From positions 434,001-498,000 of the forward strand of contig QFQR01000001.1 of assembly GCA_003243275.1 (NCBI GenBank): DNA of 64,000 bases. Direction: 5' to 3'. The translations under genes and the position numbers were made by a program. The stretch is from Leifsonia xyli (GTDB lineage Bacteria > Actinomycetota > Actinomycetes > Actinomycetales > Microbacteriaceae). This document shows, piece by piece, positions 40,585-48,651 of this stretch (position 1 is its first letter; every line of letters starts with the position of its first letter). Below the pieces are notes generated by a model. The model was given only the letters and a program-made list of their open reading frames with translations, had not been told where the DNA came from and did not search any database.

Positions 40585-41934
40585 ACCGACACTCTGACGC
40601 CCTCCACGGTAGCGCCGCTCGTTCCCGAGCGCCGCCTCGTCACCGCGATCCCCGGACCGCGGTCGATCGCGCTGCAGGAGCGACGCCGACAGGTGGTGTC
40701 GGATGGCGTCTCGAGCGCGCTTCCGGTCTACATCGCCCGCGCGCACGGCGCCATCCTCGTCGACGTCGACGGCAACCAGTTCATCGACCTCGGCGCCGGA
40801 ATCGGCGTCACCACGATCGGCCACACGGATGACGCGGTCGTCGCGGCAGCAGCCGCCCAGCTCGCCGAGGTGACCCACACGCTCTTCACCATCACGCCCT
40901 ACGAGAGCTACGTGCGGGTCGCCGAGCTGCTCGCCGCGCACACCCCCGGCGACTTCGCCAAGAAGACCGTGCTCGTGAACTCCGGGGCGGAGGCCGTCGA
41001 GAACGGCGTCAAGATCGCCCGCAAGTACACCGGACGCAGCGGTGTGGCGGTGCTCGAGCACGCCTACCACGGCCGCACCAACCTCACGATGGCCATGAAC
41101 TTCAAGGCCATGCCCTACTCGCTCGGCTTCGGGCCCTTCGCGGGAGATGTCTACCGCGCCCCGAACTCCTACCCGCTGCACGACGGGCTCTCGGGGGCCG
41201 AAGCCGCCGCACGCACGATCGGCTACCTCGAGAAGACGGTCGGCGCGACCGATCTCGCCTGCCTCGTCGTCGAGCCCATCCAGGGCGAGGGCGGCTTCAT
41301 CGTTCCCGCCGACGGCTACCTGCCCGCCCTGCAGGAATGGTGCACGGCCAACGGCATCGTCTTCATCGCCGACGAGATCCAGTCGGGCATGGCGCGCACG
41401 GGCAGCTACTTCGCGAGCGAGCATTTCGGGCTCGTGCCCGACCTCGTGCTCTCCGCCAAAGGCATCGCGGGCGGTCTGCCGCTCGCGGGCGTCACGGGTC
41501 GCGCGGAGATCATGGATGCCGCCCAGCCGGGCGGTCTCGGCGGCACCTTCGGCGGCAACCCCGTGGCCTGCGCAGCGGCCGTCGCCGTGTTCGAACGCAT
41601 CGAGCGCGACGGGCTGCTCGCCGAGGCGGCACGGATCGAAGCGGGGCTCCGTCCCGCACTCGAGGCGCTGCGCGAGCGCTTCCCGGTGATCGCCGAGGTG
41701 CGCGGCATCGGGGCGATGATCGCCGTCGAGCTTCTCGACCCGGAAACCCACGAGCCGCGCGCCGACCTCCCCGCGCGAATCGCCGCCGAGGCGGCCCAGC
41801 GCGGCGTGCTCGTGCTGACCGCAGGCACCTACGGCAACGTGCTGCGCTTCCTGCCGAGCCTCGCCCTCGACGACGCACTGCTCGCCGAGGCCCTCGAGGT
41901 GCTCACCGAGTCGTTCGCCGCAGCCGGCGCGTGA
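40582..41934 (+). CDS. gabT: Class III aminotransferase, 4-aminobutyrate type (copy 2)
   Basis: 450 residues, paralogous to the gene at 37639. The same landmarks appear: VNSGAEAVENGVKIARKYTG, HAYHGRTNLTMAMN, FIADEIQSGMARTG and LSAKGIAGGLPLAGVTG with the PLP Lys. Differences cluster in the segment after HGRTNLTMAM (substrate side) and at both ends, so the copies may differ in amine preference. Its stop overlaps the asparaginase start (GTGA), linking it to asparagine use. It has its own leaderless start rather than being read from copy 1. Confidence 0.9.
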   Translation: MTDTLTPSTVAPLVPERRLVTAIPGPRSIALQERRRQVVSDGVSSALPVYIARAHGAILVDVDGNQFIDLGAGIGVTTIGHTDDAVVAAAAAQLAEVTHTLFTITPYESYVRVAELLAAHTPGDFAKKTVLVNSGAEAVENGVKIARKYTGRSGVAVLEHAYHGRTNLTMAMNFKAMPYSLGFGPFAGDVYRAPNSYPLHDGLSGAEAAARTIGYLEKTVGATDLACLVVEPIQGEGGFIVPADGYLPALQEWCTANGIVFIADEIQSGMARTGSYFASEHFGLVPDLVLSAKGIAGGLPLAGVTGRAEIMDAAQPGGLGGTFGGNPVACAAAVAVFERIERDGLLAEAARIEAGLRPALEALRERFPVIAEVRGIGAMIAVELLDPETHEPRADLPARIAAEAAQRGVLVLTAGTYGNVLRFLPSLALDDALLAEALEVLTESFAAAGA

Positions 41935-42845
41935 CAGGTCCCCTCGACGCGGGAGGTTCGGTCGAGCTCGCGGTCGTCGAGCGCTCGGGCTGGCCCGAAT
42001 CGCGTCATCTCGGTGCCGCGGCGCTCATCGACGCCGAGGGGCGGCTCGTGCGTGCCCTCGGCGACCCGGCAGCGCTCATCTACCCGCGCTCGACCCTCAA
42101 GCTCGCGCAGGCGACCGCGGTGGAACTGCTCGGCGTCGTCCTCGACGAGGAGGCGACCGTGCTCTCGGCCGCCAGCCATGCCGGCACCCCCGCCCACGTC
42201 GCCGTCGTCGAACGGATGCTCGCCGACGTCGGGCTCGACACCGACGCCCTGCGCTGCCCCGCCGACTGGCCGGGCGATCCGGCGGCGCGGCGGGCGGCAT
42301 CCGAACCGCTTCCGATCACGATGAACTGCTCGGGCAAGCACGCCGGGTTCCTGGCCGCGTGCGTGCTGCACGGCTGGGATCCGGCGAGCTATCTCGACCA
42401 GGCTCACCCGCTGCAGCGGCACGTGATCGAGACGATCGAGCGCACGGCCGGCGAGCGGATCGCGCATCTCGGCGTCGACGGATGCGGTGCGCCGATCCCG
42501 GTGATCAGTCTCGTCGGGCTCGCCCGGGCGGCATCGCACACCGCGCGGGCCGGCACGACGCTCGGCGACGCGATCCTCGCCCACCCCTGGGCGATCGATG
42601 GGCCGGGTCGGGCCAACACCGTCACGATCGAGCGCACGGGGCTCGTCGCGAAGCTCGGTGCCGAGGGAGTGCTCGTGCTCGTGGCGCCCGGCGGCGAGAC
42701 GGTCGCCGTGAAGGTGCTCGACGGGTCGCAGCGGGCGACCACCGCCGCGGGGCTCGAACTGCTCGTGCGCGAGGGGCTGCTGGCACGCGAGCTCGCCGAG
42801 GAGACGCTCGCCGCGCTCGGGGCGCAGGTGCGCGTCACCTTCTGA
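41931..42845 (+). CDS. L-asparaginase II family protein
   Basis: Hydrolyses asparagine to aspartate and ammonia; this is the family first described from Rhizobium etli, unrelated to E. coli-type asparaginases. 304 residues. VERSGWPESRHLGAAALIDA opens the conserved part. RSTLKLAQATAVELLGV and MNCSGKHAGFLAACVLHGWD hold the active-site Ser/Lys region. VDGCGAPIPVISL follows with the conserved Cys. GTG at 41931 with a GTGA overlap to gabT copy 2. It is convergent with the polyamine operon, 28 bases between stop codons. Confidence 0.88.
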   Translation: MTGPLDAGGSVELAVVERSGWPESRHLGAAALIDAEGRLVRALGDPAALIYPRSTLKLAQATAVELLGVVLDEEATVLSAASHAGTPAHVAVVERMLADVGLDTDALRCPADWPGDPAARRAASEPLPITMNCSGKHAGFLAACVLHGWDPASYLDQAHPLQRHVIETIERTAGERIAHLGVDGCGAPIPVISLVGLARAASHTARAGTTLGDAILAHPWAIDGPGRANTVTIERTGLVAKLGAEGVLVLVAPGGETVAVKVLDGSQRATTAAGLELLVREGLLARELAEETLAALGAQVRVTF

Positions 42846-42873
42846 GGACGCCCCCGCCCCTGCCCCTGCTGCG

Positions 42874-44247
42874 CTAGGAGTACAGCGACGCGACCGCCTC
42901 GCGGAACGCGACCGTATGCCGCGCCACATCATCCGAGGTGGTCGCGGGCGACATCAAGGCCATGTTGTGGAACGGGGTGATGAGGATGCCGCGGTTGAGC
43001 GCGTGCAGGTGCAGGTACTGCTGCAACCCGAAGTCGTCCGCGTCGGCGGCCTCCCGCCCGTCCCGCGGCGGGGTGGGGCGGAAGGAGTACTCGGCGCGGC
43101 AGCCGAGCTGGGTCACCTGCCACGGCACCGAGAACTCGTCGATCGCCGCCTGCACACCCGCCGTCCACTCGGTGGCGCGGGCGATCATGCCTGGGTAGAC
43201 CTGCGGGGTGAGCACCTCCGAGAGGGTCGCCCGGATGCCCGCCATCGACACCGCGTTGCCGGCGAGCGTGCCGCCGACTCCCCCGACATCGATGTCTTCG
43301 AGCCCGTGCCCCTCCGGGTCGAGCTTCTCGCGCACCGCCGCCGCGAACTGCGTCGTCATGCCCCAGGCACCGGCAGGCACTCCGCCCGCGATCGTCTTGC
43401 CGACCACGACCGCATCGGGTCGCAGCCCGTCGCGCGCCGTCATCCCGCCCGGGCCCGCACAGAGCGTGTGCGTCTCGTCGATCACGAGGTAGGTGCCGGT
43501 GTCCTGGCAGGCGCGCCAGACGGCCTCATGCCAGTCGGCGTCGGGCAGCACGATGCCGATGTTGGTCATCGCGGGCTCGATGAGCACCGCGGCGACCTCG
43601 CCCGTCTCGAGCGCGGCGCGCATCGCGGGCACGTCGTTGAACGGCACGACGATCGTGGTGAGCGCGGGGTCGACGGGTGGCCCGATGTTGCCGCGCCGCG
43701 GCACGACCCGGCCCGCGTCGTCGAGGGTCGCATAGGCCTCATCGACCGTGCCGTGGTAGCTGAAGTCGATCACGACGACCTTCGGGCGCCCCGTGACGAG
43801 CCGCGCGTAGCGCAGCACGTGCCGGTTCGCGTCGGTCGCGGTGAGGGTGAACTGCCAGCGCTCAAGGCCGAAGCGCCCGGCGAGCTCGTGGGCGGCGGCC
43901 GCCGCATCCTCCGTCGGCAGCATGAAGGTGGAACCGTTCGCCAGCCGCTCCGTGATGGCCCGCACACTCGCCTCGGGGGCGTGCCCGACCATCGCACCCG
44001 TGTCGCCGAGGCACAGGTCGACGTGGTCGATCCCGTCGGCGCAGGTGAAGTGCGCACCCTTCGCCGAGGTCACGTACACGGGCCACGGGCCCGGCCACTT
44101 CTCCATCCAGAGCATCGGCACACCGCCGGGCATGACCTCCTCGGCGGCGCGATGCAGTCGACCGGATGCGGGGCGCGCGGCACGGAACCTCGCCACCTCC
44201 GCCTCCCACAGCTCCGTGAGACGCGCGCGATCCTGGTACACGCTCAT
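42874..44247 (-). CDS. Class III aminotransferase in the polyamine-transport operon
   Basis: 457 residues, PLP fold type I of the glutamate-1-semialdehyde/omega-aminotransferase kind. YVTSAKGAHFTCADGIDHVD opens the core; KVVVIDFSYHGTVDEAYATL and YLVIDETHTLCAGPGG (ring-contact Asp) follow. PDAVVVGKTIAGGVPAGAWG has the PLP Lys. It is clearly diverged from the two gabT copies: the phosphate-binding segment reads LTATDANRHVLRYAR rather than NSGAEAVENAVK. The ATG at 44247 overlaps the permease stop. As the last gene of a polyamine-type ABC operon it probably deaminates the imported amine. Confidence 0.88.
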   Translation of the reverse strand: MSVYQDRARLTELWEAEVARFRAARPASGRLHRAAEEVMPGGVPMLWMEKWPGPWPVYVTSAKGAHFTCADGIDHVDLCLGDTGAMVGHAPEASVRAITERLANGSTFMLPTEDAAAAAHELAGRFGLERWQFTLTATDANRHVLRYARLVTGRPKVVVIDFSYHGTVDEAYATLDDAGRVVPRRGNIGPPVDPALTTIVVPFNDVPAMRAALETGEVAAVLIEPAMTNIGIVLPDADWHEAVWRACQDTGTYLVIDETHTLCAGPGGMTARDGLRPDAVVVGKTIAGGVPAGAWGMTTQFAAAVREKLDPEGHGLEDIDVGGVGGTLAGNAVSMAGIRATLSEVLTPQVYPGMIARATEWTAGVQAAIDEFSVPWQVTQLGCRAEYSFRPTPPRDGREAADADDFGLQQYLHLHALNRGILITPFHNMALMSPATTSDDVARHTVAFREAVASLYS

Positions 44248-45116
44248 CCCGTCTTCGCGAGCTTGCGACGCCGCGCCCCGGCCGACAGCTGCACGGCCAC
44301 CACCAGGATGATCGCGAGGAAGAACACCGCGGAGGCGATGACGTTCGACTGCGGCGGGATGCCGCGGCTGGCCGCGACGTACACGAACTTCGGGAAGGTC
44401 TCCGCGTTGCCTGAGACGAAGTTGGTGATGATGAAGTCGTCGAAGCTGAGCGCGAAGCACAGCAGCGCGGCGGCGAGGATGCCCGGCATGAGCAGCGGCA
44501 GGGTGACCCGCCAGAACACCTGCCCGGGGCTCGCGTACAGGTCGCGGCCCGCCTCCTCCAGGGAGGGGTCGAGGCTCGCCACGCGCGCCCTGACCGTCAC
44601 GACGACGAAGCTGATGCAGAACATGATGTGGGCGACGATGATCGTCCACAGCCCGCGCTCGACACCCATGTTGACGAACTGCGATCCGAGGCCCGAGCCG
44701 AGCACGACCTCCGGGGTCGCCATCGGCAGGAACAGCAGCACCGTGACGAGGGTGCGCATCCGGAAGGTGTAGCGCACGATCGCGATGGCGATCATGGTGC
44801 CGAGCACGGTCGCCGCGATCGTCGCGGTGACACCCACGATGATGCTGTTGCCGAACGCCTCGCACACGCGCGGGTCGTCGCAGATGCCGAGCCAGTTCTT
44901 GAGCGTGAACCCGCGCCAGACGATGTTGGTGCGACGGGCGTCGTTGAACGAGAACACGATCGTGTAGACGATCGGGATCATCATGAGCCCGAGCGCGAGC
45001 AGCGAGTACGCGCCGATCACCCACGATCCGGTTCCTCCGCGCCCGCTGCGGACCCGTCCGCGTGGGGCCTTGGCCTTCTCCGCCGTGGCCAGCGCCGCCG
45101 CCTCCTGGGTGCTCAC
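44244..45116 (-). CDS. Polyamine-type ABC transporter permease (PotC-like)
   Basis: 290 residues, six helices. IPIVYTIVFSFNDARRTNIV is the characteristic PotC-type first periplasmic region. The EAA loop is PSLEEAGRDLYASPGQVFWR, with VTLPLLMPGILAAALL behind it. SFDDFIITNFVSG matches the PotC motif SLDDFVIT/SFDDFIIT. GTG start in a GTGA overlap with the PotB-like gene; the stop overlaps the aminotransferase start. Confidence 0.92.
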   Translation of the reverse strand: MSTQEAAALATAEKAKAPRGRVRSGRGGTGSWVIGAYSLLALGLMMIPIVYTIVFSFNDARRTNIVWRGFTLKNWLGICDDPRVCEAFGNSIIVGVTATIAATVLGTMIAIAIVRYTFRMRTLVTVLLFLPMATPEVVLGSGLGSQFVNMGVERGLWTIIVAHIMFCISFVVVTVRARVASLDPSLEEAGRDLYASPGQVFWRVTLPLLMPGILAAALLCFALSFDDFIITNFVSGNAETFPKFVYVAASRGIPPQSNVIASAVFFLAIILVVAVQLSAGARRRKLAKTG

Positions 45117-46027
45117 AGCAGGTCCTCCGATCCGCTCTTGGCCACGTAGGCGATGACGGGGATGAGGATGGCGATCATCAACAGGATCGACACCGCAGCA
45201 GAGAGCGGGTAGAAGCTCTGGAAGAACATGTCGTTGATCACGTTGCCCGCCATGACCGTGTTGGTGGAACCGAGGAAGTCCTTGCTCGCGTTGACGTAGT
45301 CGCCTGATGCCGGGATGAAGGTCAGCAGCGTGCCCGAGACGACGCCAGGCAGCGACAGCGGCAGGATGATGCGCCAGAACCGTTGTGCGGATCCCGCGTA
45401 CAGGTCGTTGCCCGCCTCGACGTAGCGCAGATCGAGGCGCTCGAGCGAGGTGTAGATCGGCAGCGTCATGAACGGGATGTAGTTGTAGGTCAGACCGAAG
45501 ATGACGGTGAAGGCCGTGCCGTTGAGGTAGTCCTCCGGGCCCAGCACGCCGATCGACTGCAGGAAGGTGACGACCGGGCCCTCGTCGGCGAAAACCGCCT
45601 TCCAGGCGAGGGTGCGCAGCAGGAAGCTGATGAAGAACGGGGCGATCACGAGGATGAGCGTCAGGCTCTGCCAGAGCGGGAAGCGCCGCAGCGTCACCCC
45701 GATGAAGTAGGCGAGCGGATAGCTGATCAGCAGCGCGAGGATCGTCGCGACGAGCGAGTAGCCGAAGGTGCGCAGGAAGATCTCGCCGAAGCGCTCGATC
45801 GCCTCCGCGTAGTTCTCCCACCGGAACGCGTAGACGTACTCGCCGACCTCGAAATCGCCGCCTGGCTCCTTGAAGCTCGTGAGCACGAGCGAGACGAGCG
45901 GGGCGACGAAGGTCGCGAGCAGGTAGAGCACGCCGGGGGCGAGCAGCAGGATCGCGACGTAGCTGCGCCGACGGGGAGCGGCGGCGGCGAGGTCGGGGCC
46001 CGTGTTGGCGAATGCGCCGAATGCCAC
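45113..46027 (-). CDS. Polyamine-type ABC transporter permease (PotB-like)
   Basis: 304 residues, six helices. YPLAYFIGVTLRRFPLWQSL, then IAPFFISFLLRTLAWKAVFA is the PotB-type mid region. The EAA loop is LRYVEAGNDLYAGSAQRFWR, followed by IILPLSLPGVVSGTLLTFIP. GTG at 46027, one base after the ATPase stop. It pairs with the PotC-like protein to form the membrane pore. Confidence 0.92.
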   Translation of the reverse strand: MAFGAFANTGPDLAAAAPRRRSYVAILLLAPGVLYLLATFVAPLVSLVLTSFKEPGGDFEVGEYVYAFRWENYAEAIERFGEIFLRTFGYSLVATILALLISYPLAYFIGVTLRRFPLWQSLTLILVIAPFFISFLLRTLAWKAVFADEGPVVTFLQSIGVLGPEDYLNGTAFTVIFGLTYNYIPFMTLPIYTSLERLDLRYVEAGNDLYAGSAQRFWRIILPLSLPGVVSGTLLTFIPASGDYVNASKDFLGSTNTVMAGNVINDMFFQSFYPLSAAVSILLMIAILIPVIAYVAKSGSEDLL

Positions 46028-46028
46028 G

Positions 46029-47225
46029 TCAGGCCTCGTCCAGCTCGTCCTCGAGGCGCTGGCGACGCTGCACCGCGATGGTCCTCGTGTCGTCGTCGTC
46101 GGCGAACTTCGGCTCCGGCTCGGGCTCGTCGGCGAGCCCGAAACCGTGCTCGACGCGCCACGAGACCCACACCTCCGCGCCCTGCTCGGCCACCGGGCCG
46201 AACGCCATGTTCTGCGCGAAGACGGTGATGAGCGGGAGGCCGGGCACCTGCACGAGGTACTGCGTGCTGACGCCCGTGAACGAGACATCCGTCACCGTTC
46301 CCGGCCCGAGGATGTTGACGCCGGCCGCCTCGGCGGGCTTCGTCGTGTGCAGGGTGAGCTTCTCGGGGCGCACGCCGATCGTCACCTCGCCCGCGTGGCG
46401 CTGCGCGCGTTCGCGCGGCACCTTGATGCCGAGGCCCGCGATGTCGACCGTGATGGCGTCGTTGCCCGCGGCGACCACCTCGCCCGTGAACAGGTTGGAC
46501 TGACCGAGGAAGTTCGCGACGAAGGTCGTGCGGGGAAGCTCGTAGAGCTCCTCCGGTGCGCCCATCTGCTCGATGCGCCCCTTGTTCATGACCGCGACCG
46601 TGTCGGCCATCGTCATGGCCTCCTCCTGGTCGTGGGTGACATGCAGGAAGGTGAGGCCGACCTCGCCCTGGATCGCCTTGAGCTCGAGCTGCATCTGGCG
46701 ACGCAGCTTGAGGTCGAGCGCGCCGAGCGGCTCGTCGAGCAGCAGGAGCGCCGGGCGGTTGACGATCGCGCGGGCGAGGGCGACGCGCTGCTGCTGCCCG
46801 CCCGAGAGCTGGGCGGGGCGGCGTGCCGAGACGTGGTCGAGTTCGACGAGCCGCAGGGCTTCGTGGGCGAGCTCGTTCGCGTTGGAGATGCCGCGGCGCT
46901 TGAGGCCGAACTCCACGTTCGCGAGCACCGACATATGCGGGAAGAGCGCGTAGCTCTGGAACACGGTGTTGACCGGCCGCTGATGCGGCTTGGTCGCCGA
47001 CACGTCCTTGCCGCCGATCAGGATGCGCCCGGCCGTCGGCTCCTCGAGTCCGGCCACGAGGCGCAGGGTCGTGGTCTTGCCGCATCCGGACGGCCCGAGC
47101 AACGCGAAGAACGAGCCGGCGGGGATCGTCAGGTTCAGGTTCTCGATCGCGGTGAAGCCCGGAAAGCGCTTCGTGACGCCGACCAGCTCGAGATCCGCCC
47201 CCGCCTCGTCGAACGATCCGGCCAT
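46029..47225 (-). CDS. Polyamine-type ABC transporter ATPase (PotA-like)
   Basis: 398 residues. Walker A ALLGPSGCGKTTTLRLVAG, Q-loop VFQSYALFPHMSV, signature LSGGQQQRVALARAI, Walker B LLLLDEPLGALD, H-loop HVTHDQEEAMTMAD. A C-terminal TOBE domain follows (VTIGVRPEKLTLHTTKPAEA to about 350). A 50-residue acidic/charged tail ends the protein and is longer than usual. The ATG at 47225 shares one base with the SBP stop (TGATG). Confidence 0.94.
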   Translation of the reverse strand: MAGSFDEAGADLELVGVTKRFPGFTAIENLNLTIPAGSFFALLGPSGCGKTTTLRLVAGLEEPTAGRILIGGKDVSATKPHQRPVNTVFQSYALFPHMSVLANVEFGLKRRGISNANELAHEALRLVELDHVSARRPAQLSGGQQQRVALARAIVNRPALLLLDEPLGALDLKLRRQMQLELKAIQGEVGLTFLHVTHDQEEAMTMADTVAVMNKGRIEQMGAPEELYELPRTTFVANFLGQSNLFTGEVVAAGNDAITVDIAGLGIKVPRERAQRHAGEVTIGVRPEKLTLHTTKPAEAAGVNILGPGTVTDVSFTGVSTQYLVQVPGLPLITVFAQNMAFGPVAEQGAEVWVSWRVEHGFGLADEPEPEPKFADDDDTRTIAVQRRQRLEDELDEA

Positions 47226-48433
47226 CAGGCGCCGATCAGGACCGACTGGAACTCGGCACCGAAGGACTGCTCTTCGGCGGGAGTGAGGGTACGGAACCGC
47301 TTGACGTTCGCCAGCGTCTCCTCGTTGGGGAAGATCAGCTGGTTGTCGACGAGCGACGGATTGAGCTTCTCCATCGCCTCCTTGGCACCCGCCACCGGCG
47401 TGATGTAGTTCACCCAGGCGGCGACCTCGGCGGCGATCTCCGGGTCGTAGTAGAAGTTGATGAGCTTCTCGGCGTTGGTCTTGCGGGGCGAGCCGATCGG
47501 GATCAGGAAGTTGTCGTTCCAGATCGTTCCGCCGGCCTCGGGGATCGCGAACTCCCACTTGTCGCCGTTCTCGGCGTTGAGGGTGGTCACGTCGCCCGAC
47601 CAGACGATCGCCGCGAGGGTGTCCTCGTTGGCGAGGTCGTCGATGTAGGAGTTGCCCTTGATGTTGCGGATCTGCCCGACCTCGACCTGCTTGCGGAAGA
47701 CGTCGATGCCCGCCTGGAAGTCGTCGTTGCTGAAGTTGCTCGAGATGTCGACGCCGTTCTGCATCATGATGCAGCCGATCGTGTCGCGCATCTCGCTCAG
47801 CACCCCGATACGGCCCTTGAGCGCCGGGTTCCAGAGGTCGTCGACCGACTTGAGGCCTGCGGGGATCTTGGCCTTGTTCCAGCAGATGCCGGCGAAGCCA
47901 CCCTGCCAGGGCAGCGACTGGGTGCGGCCCGGATCGAAGTCGACGTCCTTGAGGTTCGGCTCGAGGTTCTTCTTGTTCGGGATGTTCGCGTCGTTGAGCT
48001 TCTGCGTGTAGCCGAGACGGATCCAGCGGCTCACCATCCAGTCGGTGAGGCAGACCGTGTCGGCGCCGATGTCCTGCCCGAGCGCGAGCTGATCCTTGAC
48101 CTTCGCGTAGTAGGAGTTGTTGTCGTCCACGTCGACGCGGTAGTCGACCGTGATGCCCGACTCCGTCTGGAACTTCTCGAGCGTCGGGTGGCCGCCCTTG
48201 TCGTCCTCGTCGAGGTAGAGCGCCCAGTTCGCCCAGGTCAGGGTCGGATCGTTGGCCGAGTTGTCGGCGGCCGCGGTCGGCTTCGCGCTGCCCTCGGGCG
48301 CGCAGGCGGCGAGCGTGAGACCGGCTGCGCCGATTCCGGCGCCCTGCAGGATGCGGCGCCGACTGAACTGCGCCTGACGAGCCTGGATGACGAGGCTGCG
48401 GATCAGCGGGTCTTCGGGAAGAGAGCGGGACAT
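47225..48433 (-). CDS. Polyamine-type substrate-binding lipoprotein (PotD-like)
   Basis: 402 residues. The N-terminus has FSRRRILQGAGIGAAGLTLA before the lipobox Cys44; the twin Arg suggests export by the Tat pathway as a lipoprotein. The mature part fits PotD/PotF: LTWANWALYLDEDDKGG, SYYAKVKDQLALGQDIGADT, GGFAGICWNKAKIPAG, and AIVWSGDVTTLNAENGDKWE. A TTG extension upstream in frame is rejected because it removes the signal sequence from the N-terminus. The SD is GAAGGAG some ten bases before the ATG. First gene of the SBP, ATPase, permease, permease, aminotransferase operon. Confidence 0.92.
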   Translation of the reverse strand: MSRSLPEDPLIRSLVIQARQAQFSRRRILQGAGIGAAGLTLAACAPEGSAKPTAAADNSANDPTLTWANWALYLDEDDKGGHPTLEKFQTESGITVDYRVDVDDNNSYYAKVKDQLALGQDIGADTVCLTDWMVSRWIRLGYTQKLNDANIPNKKNLEPNLKDVDFDPGRTQSLPWQGGFAGICWNKAKIPAGLKSVDDLWNPALKGRIGVLSEMRDTIGCIMMQNGVDISSNFSNDDFQAGIDVFRKQVEVGQIRNIKGNSYIDDLANEDTLAAIVWSGDVTTLNAENGDKWEFAIPEAGGTIWNDNFLIPIGSPRKTNAEKLINFYYDPEIAAEVAAWVNYITPVAGAKEAMEKLNPSLVDNQLIFPNEETLANVKRFRTLTPAEEQSFGAEFQSVLIGA

Positions 48434-48651
48434 CTGACAGGACTCCTTCACGTGGTGCGCGGACACCGGCAGCGTTGCCGTGCGTTGATATTCGCACATC
48501 CGGGGCGTTGTCGCGTACCAAACGGCCAATAGCGTCCATTTTGAAACATAGATTTCACGAAATCAGCACAAGTCAGCGGGTTCCTCAACGGATTCCTCCG
48601 TGTAGCGGCGTGAATCTTGCAGGCGGGCGGCACGGCGGATGGCGAGCGCGA
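48434..48651. other. 218-bp intergenic region upstream of the polyamine operon
   Basis: No gene seen. The part from about 48480 to 48570 is clearly A+T-richer than the window. GATTTCACGAAATC at 48551-48564 is an inverted repeat with 6-base perfect arms. On the minus strand it is followed by TATGTT, a weak -10 candidate, with TTGTGC 15 bases before it. This would give a leader above 100 bases. I saw no riboswitch I can name. Confidence 0.5.
48551..48564. promoter_or_regulatory. Candidate operator upstream of the polyamine operon
   Basis: GATTTCACGAAATC: arms GATTTC/GAAATC around a 2-base centre, next to a weak promoter-like hexamer pair. No regulator gene adjoins it in this window. Confidence 0.35.

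Noticed and set aside
42846..42873. Intrinsic terminator between asparaginase and aminotransferase genes
   Set aside because: The short C-rich gap shows no convincing stem-loop or T-tract.
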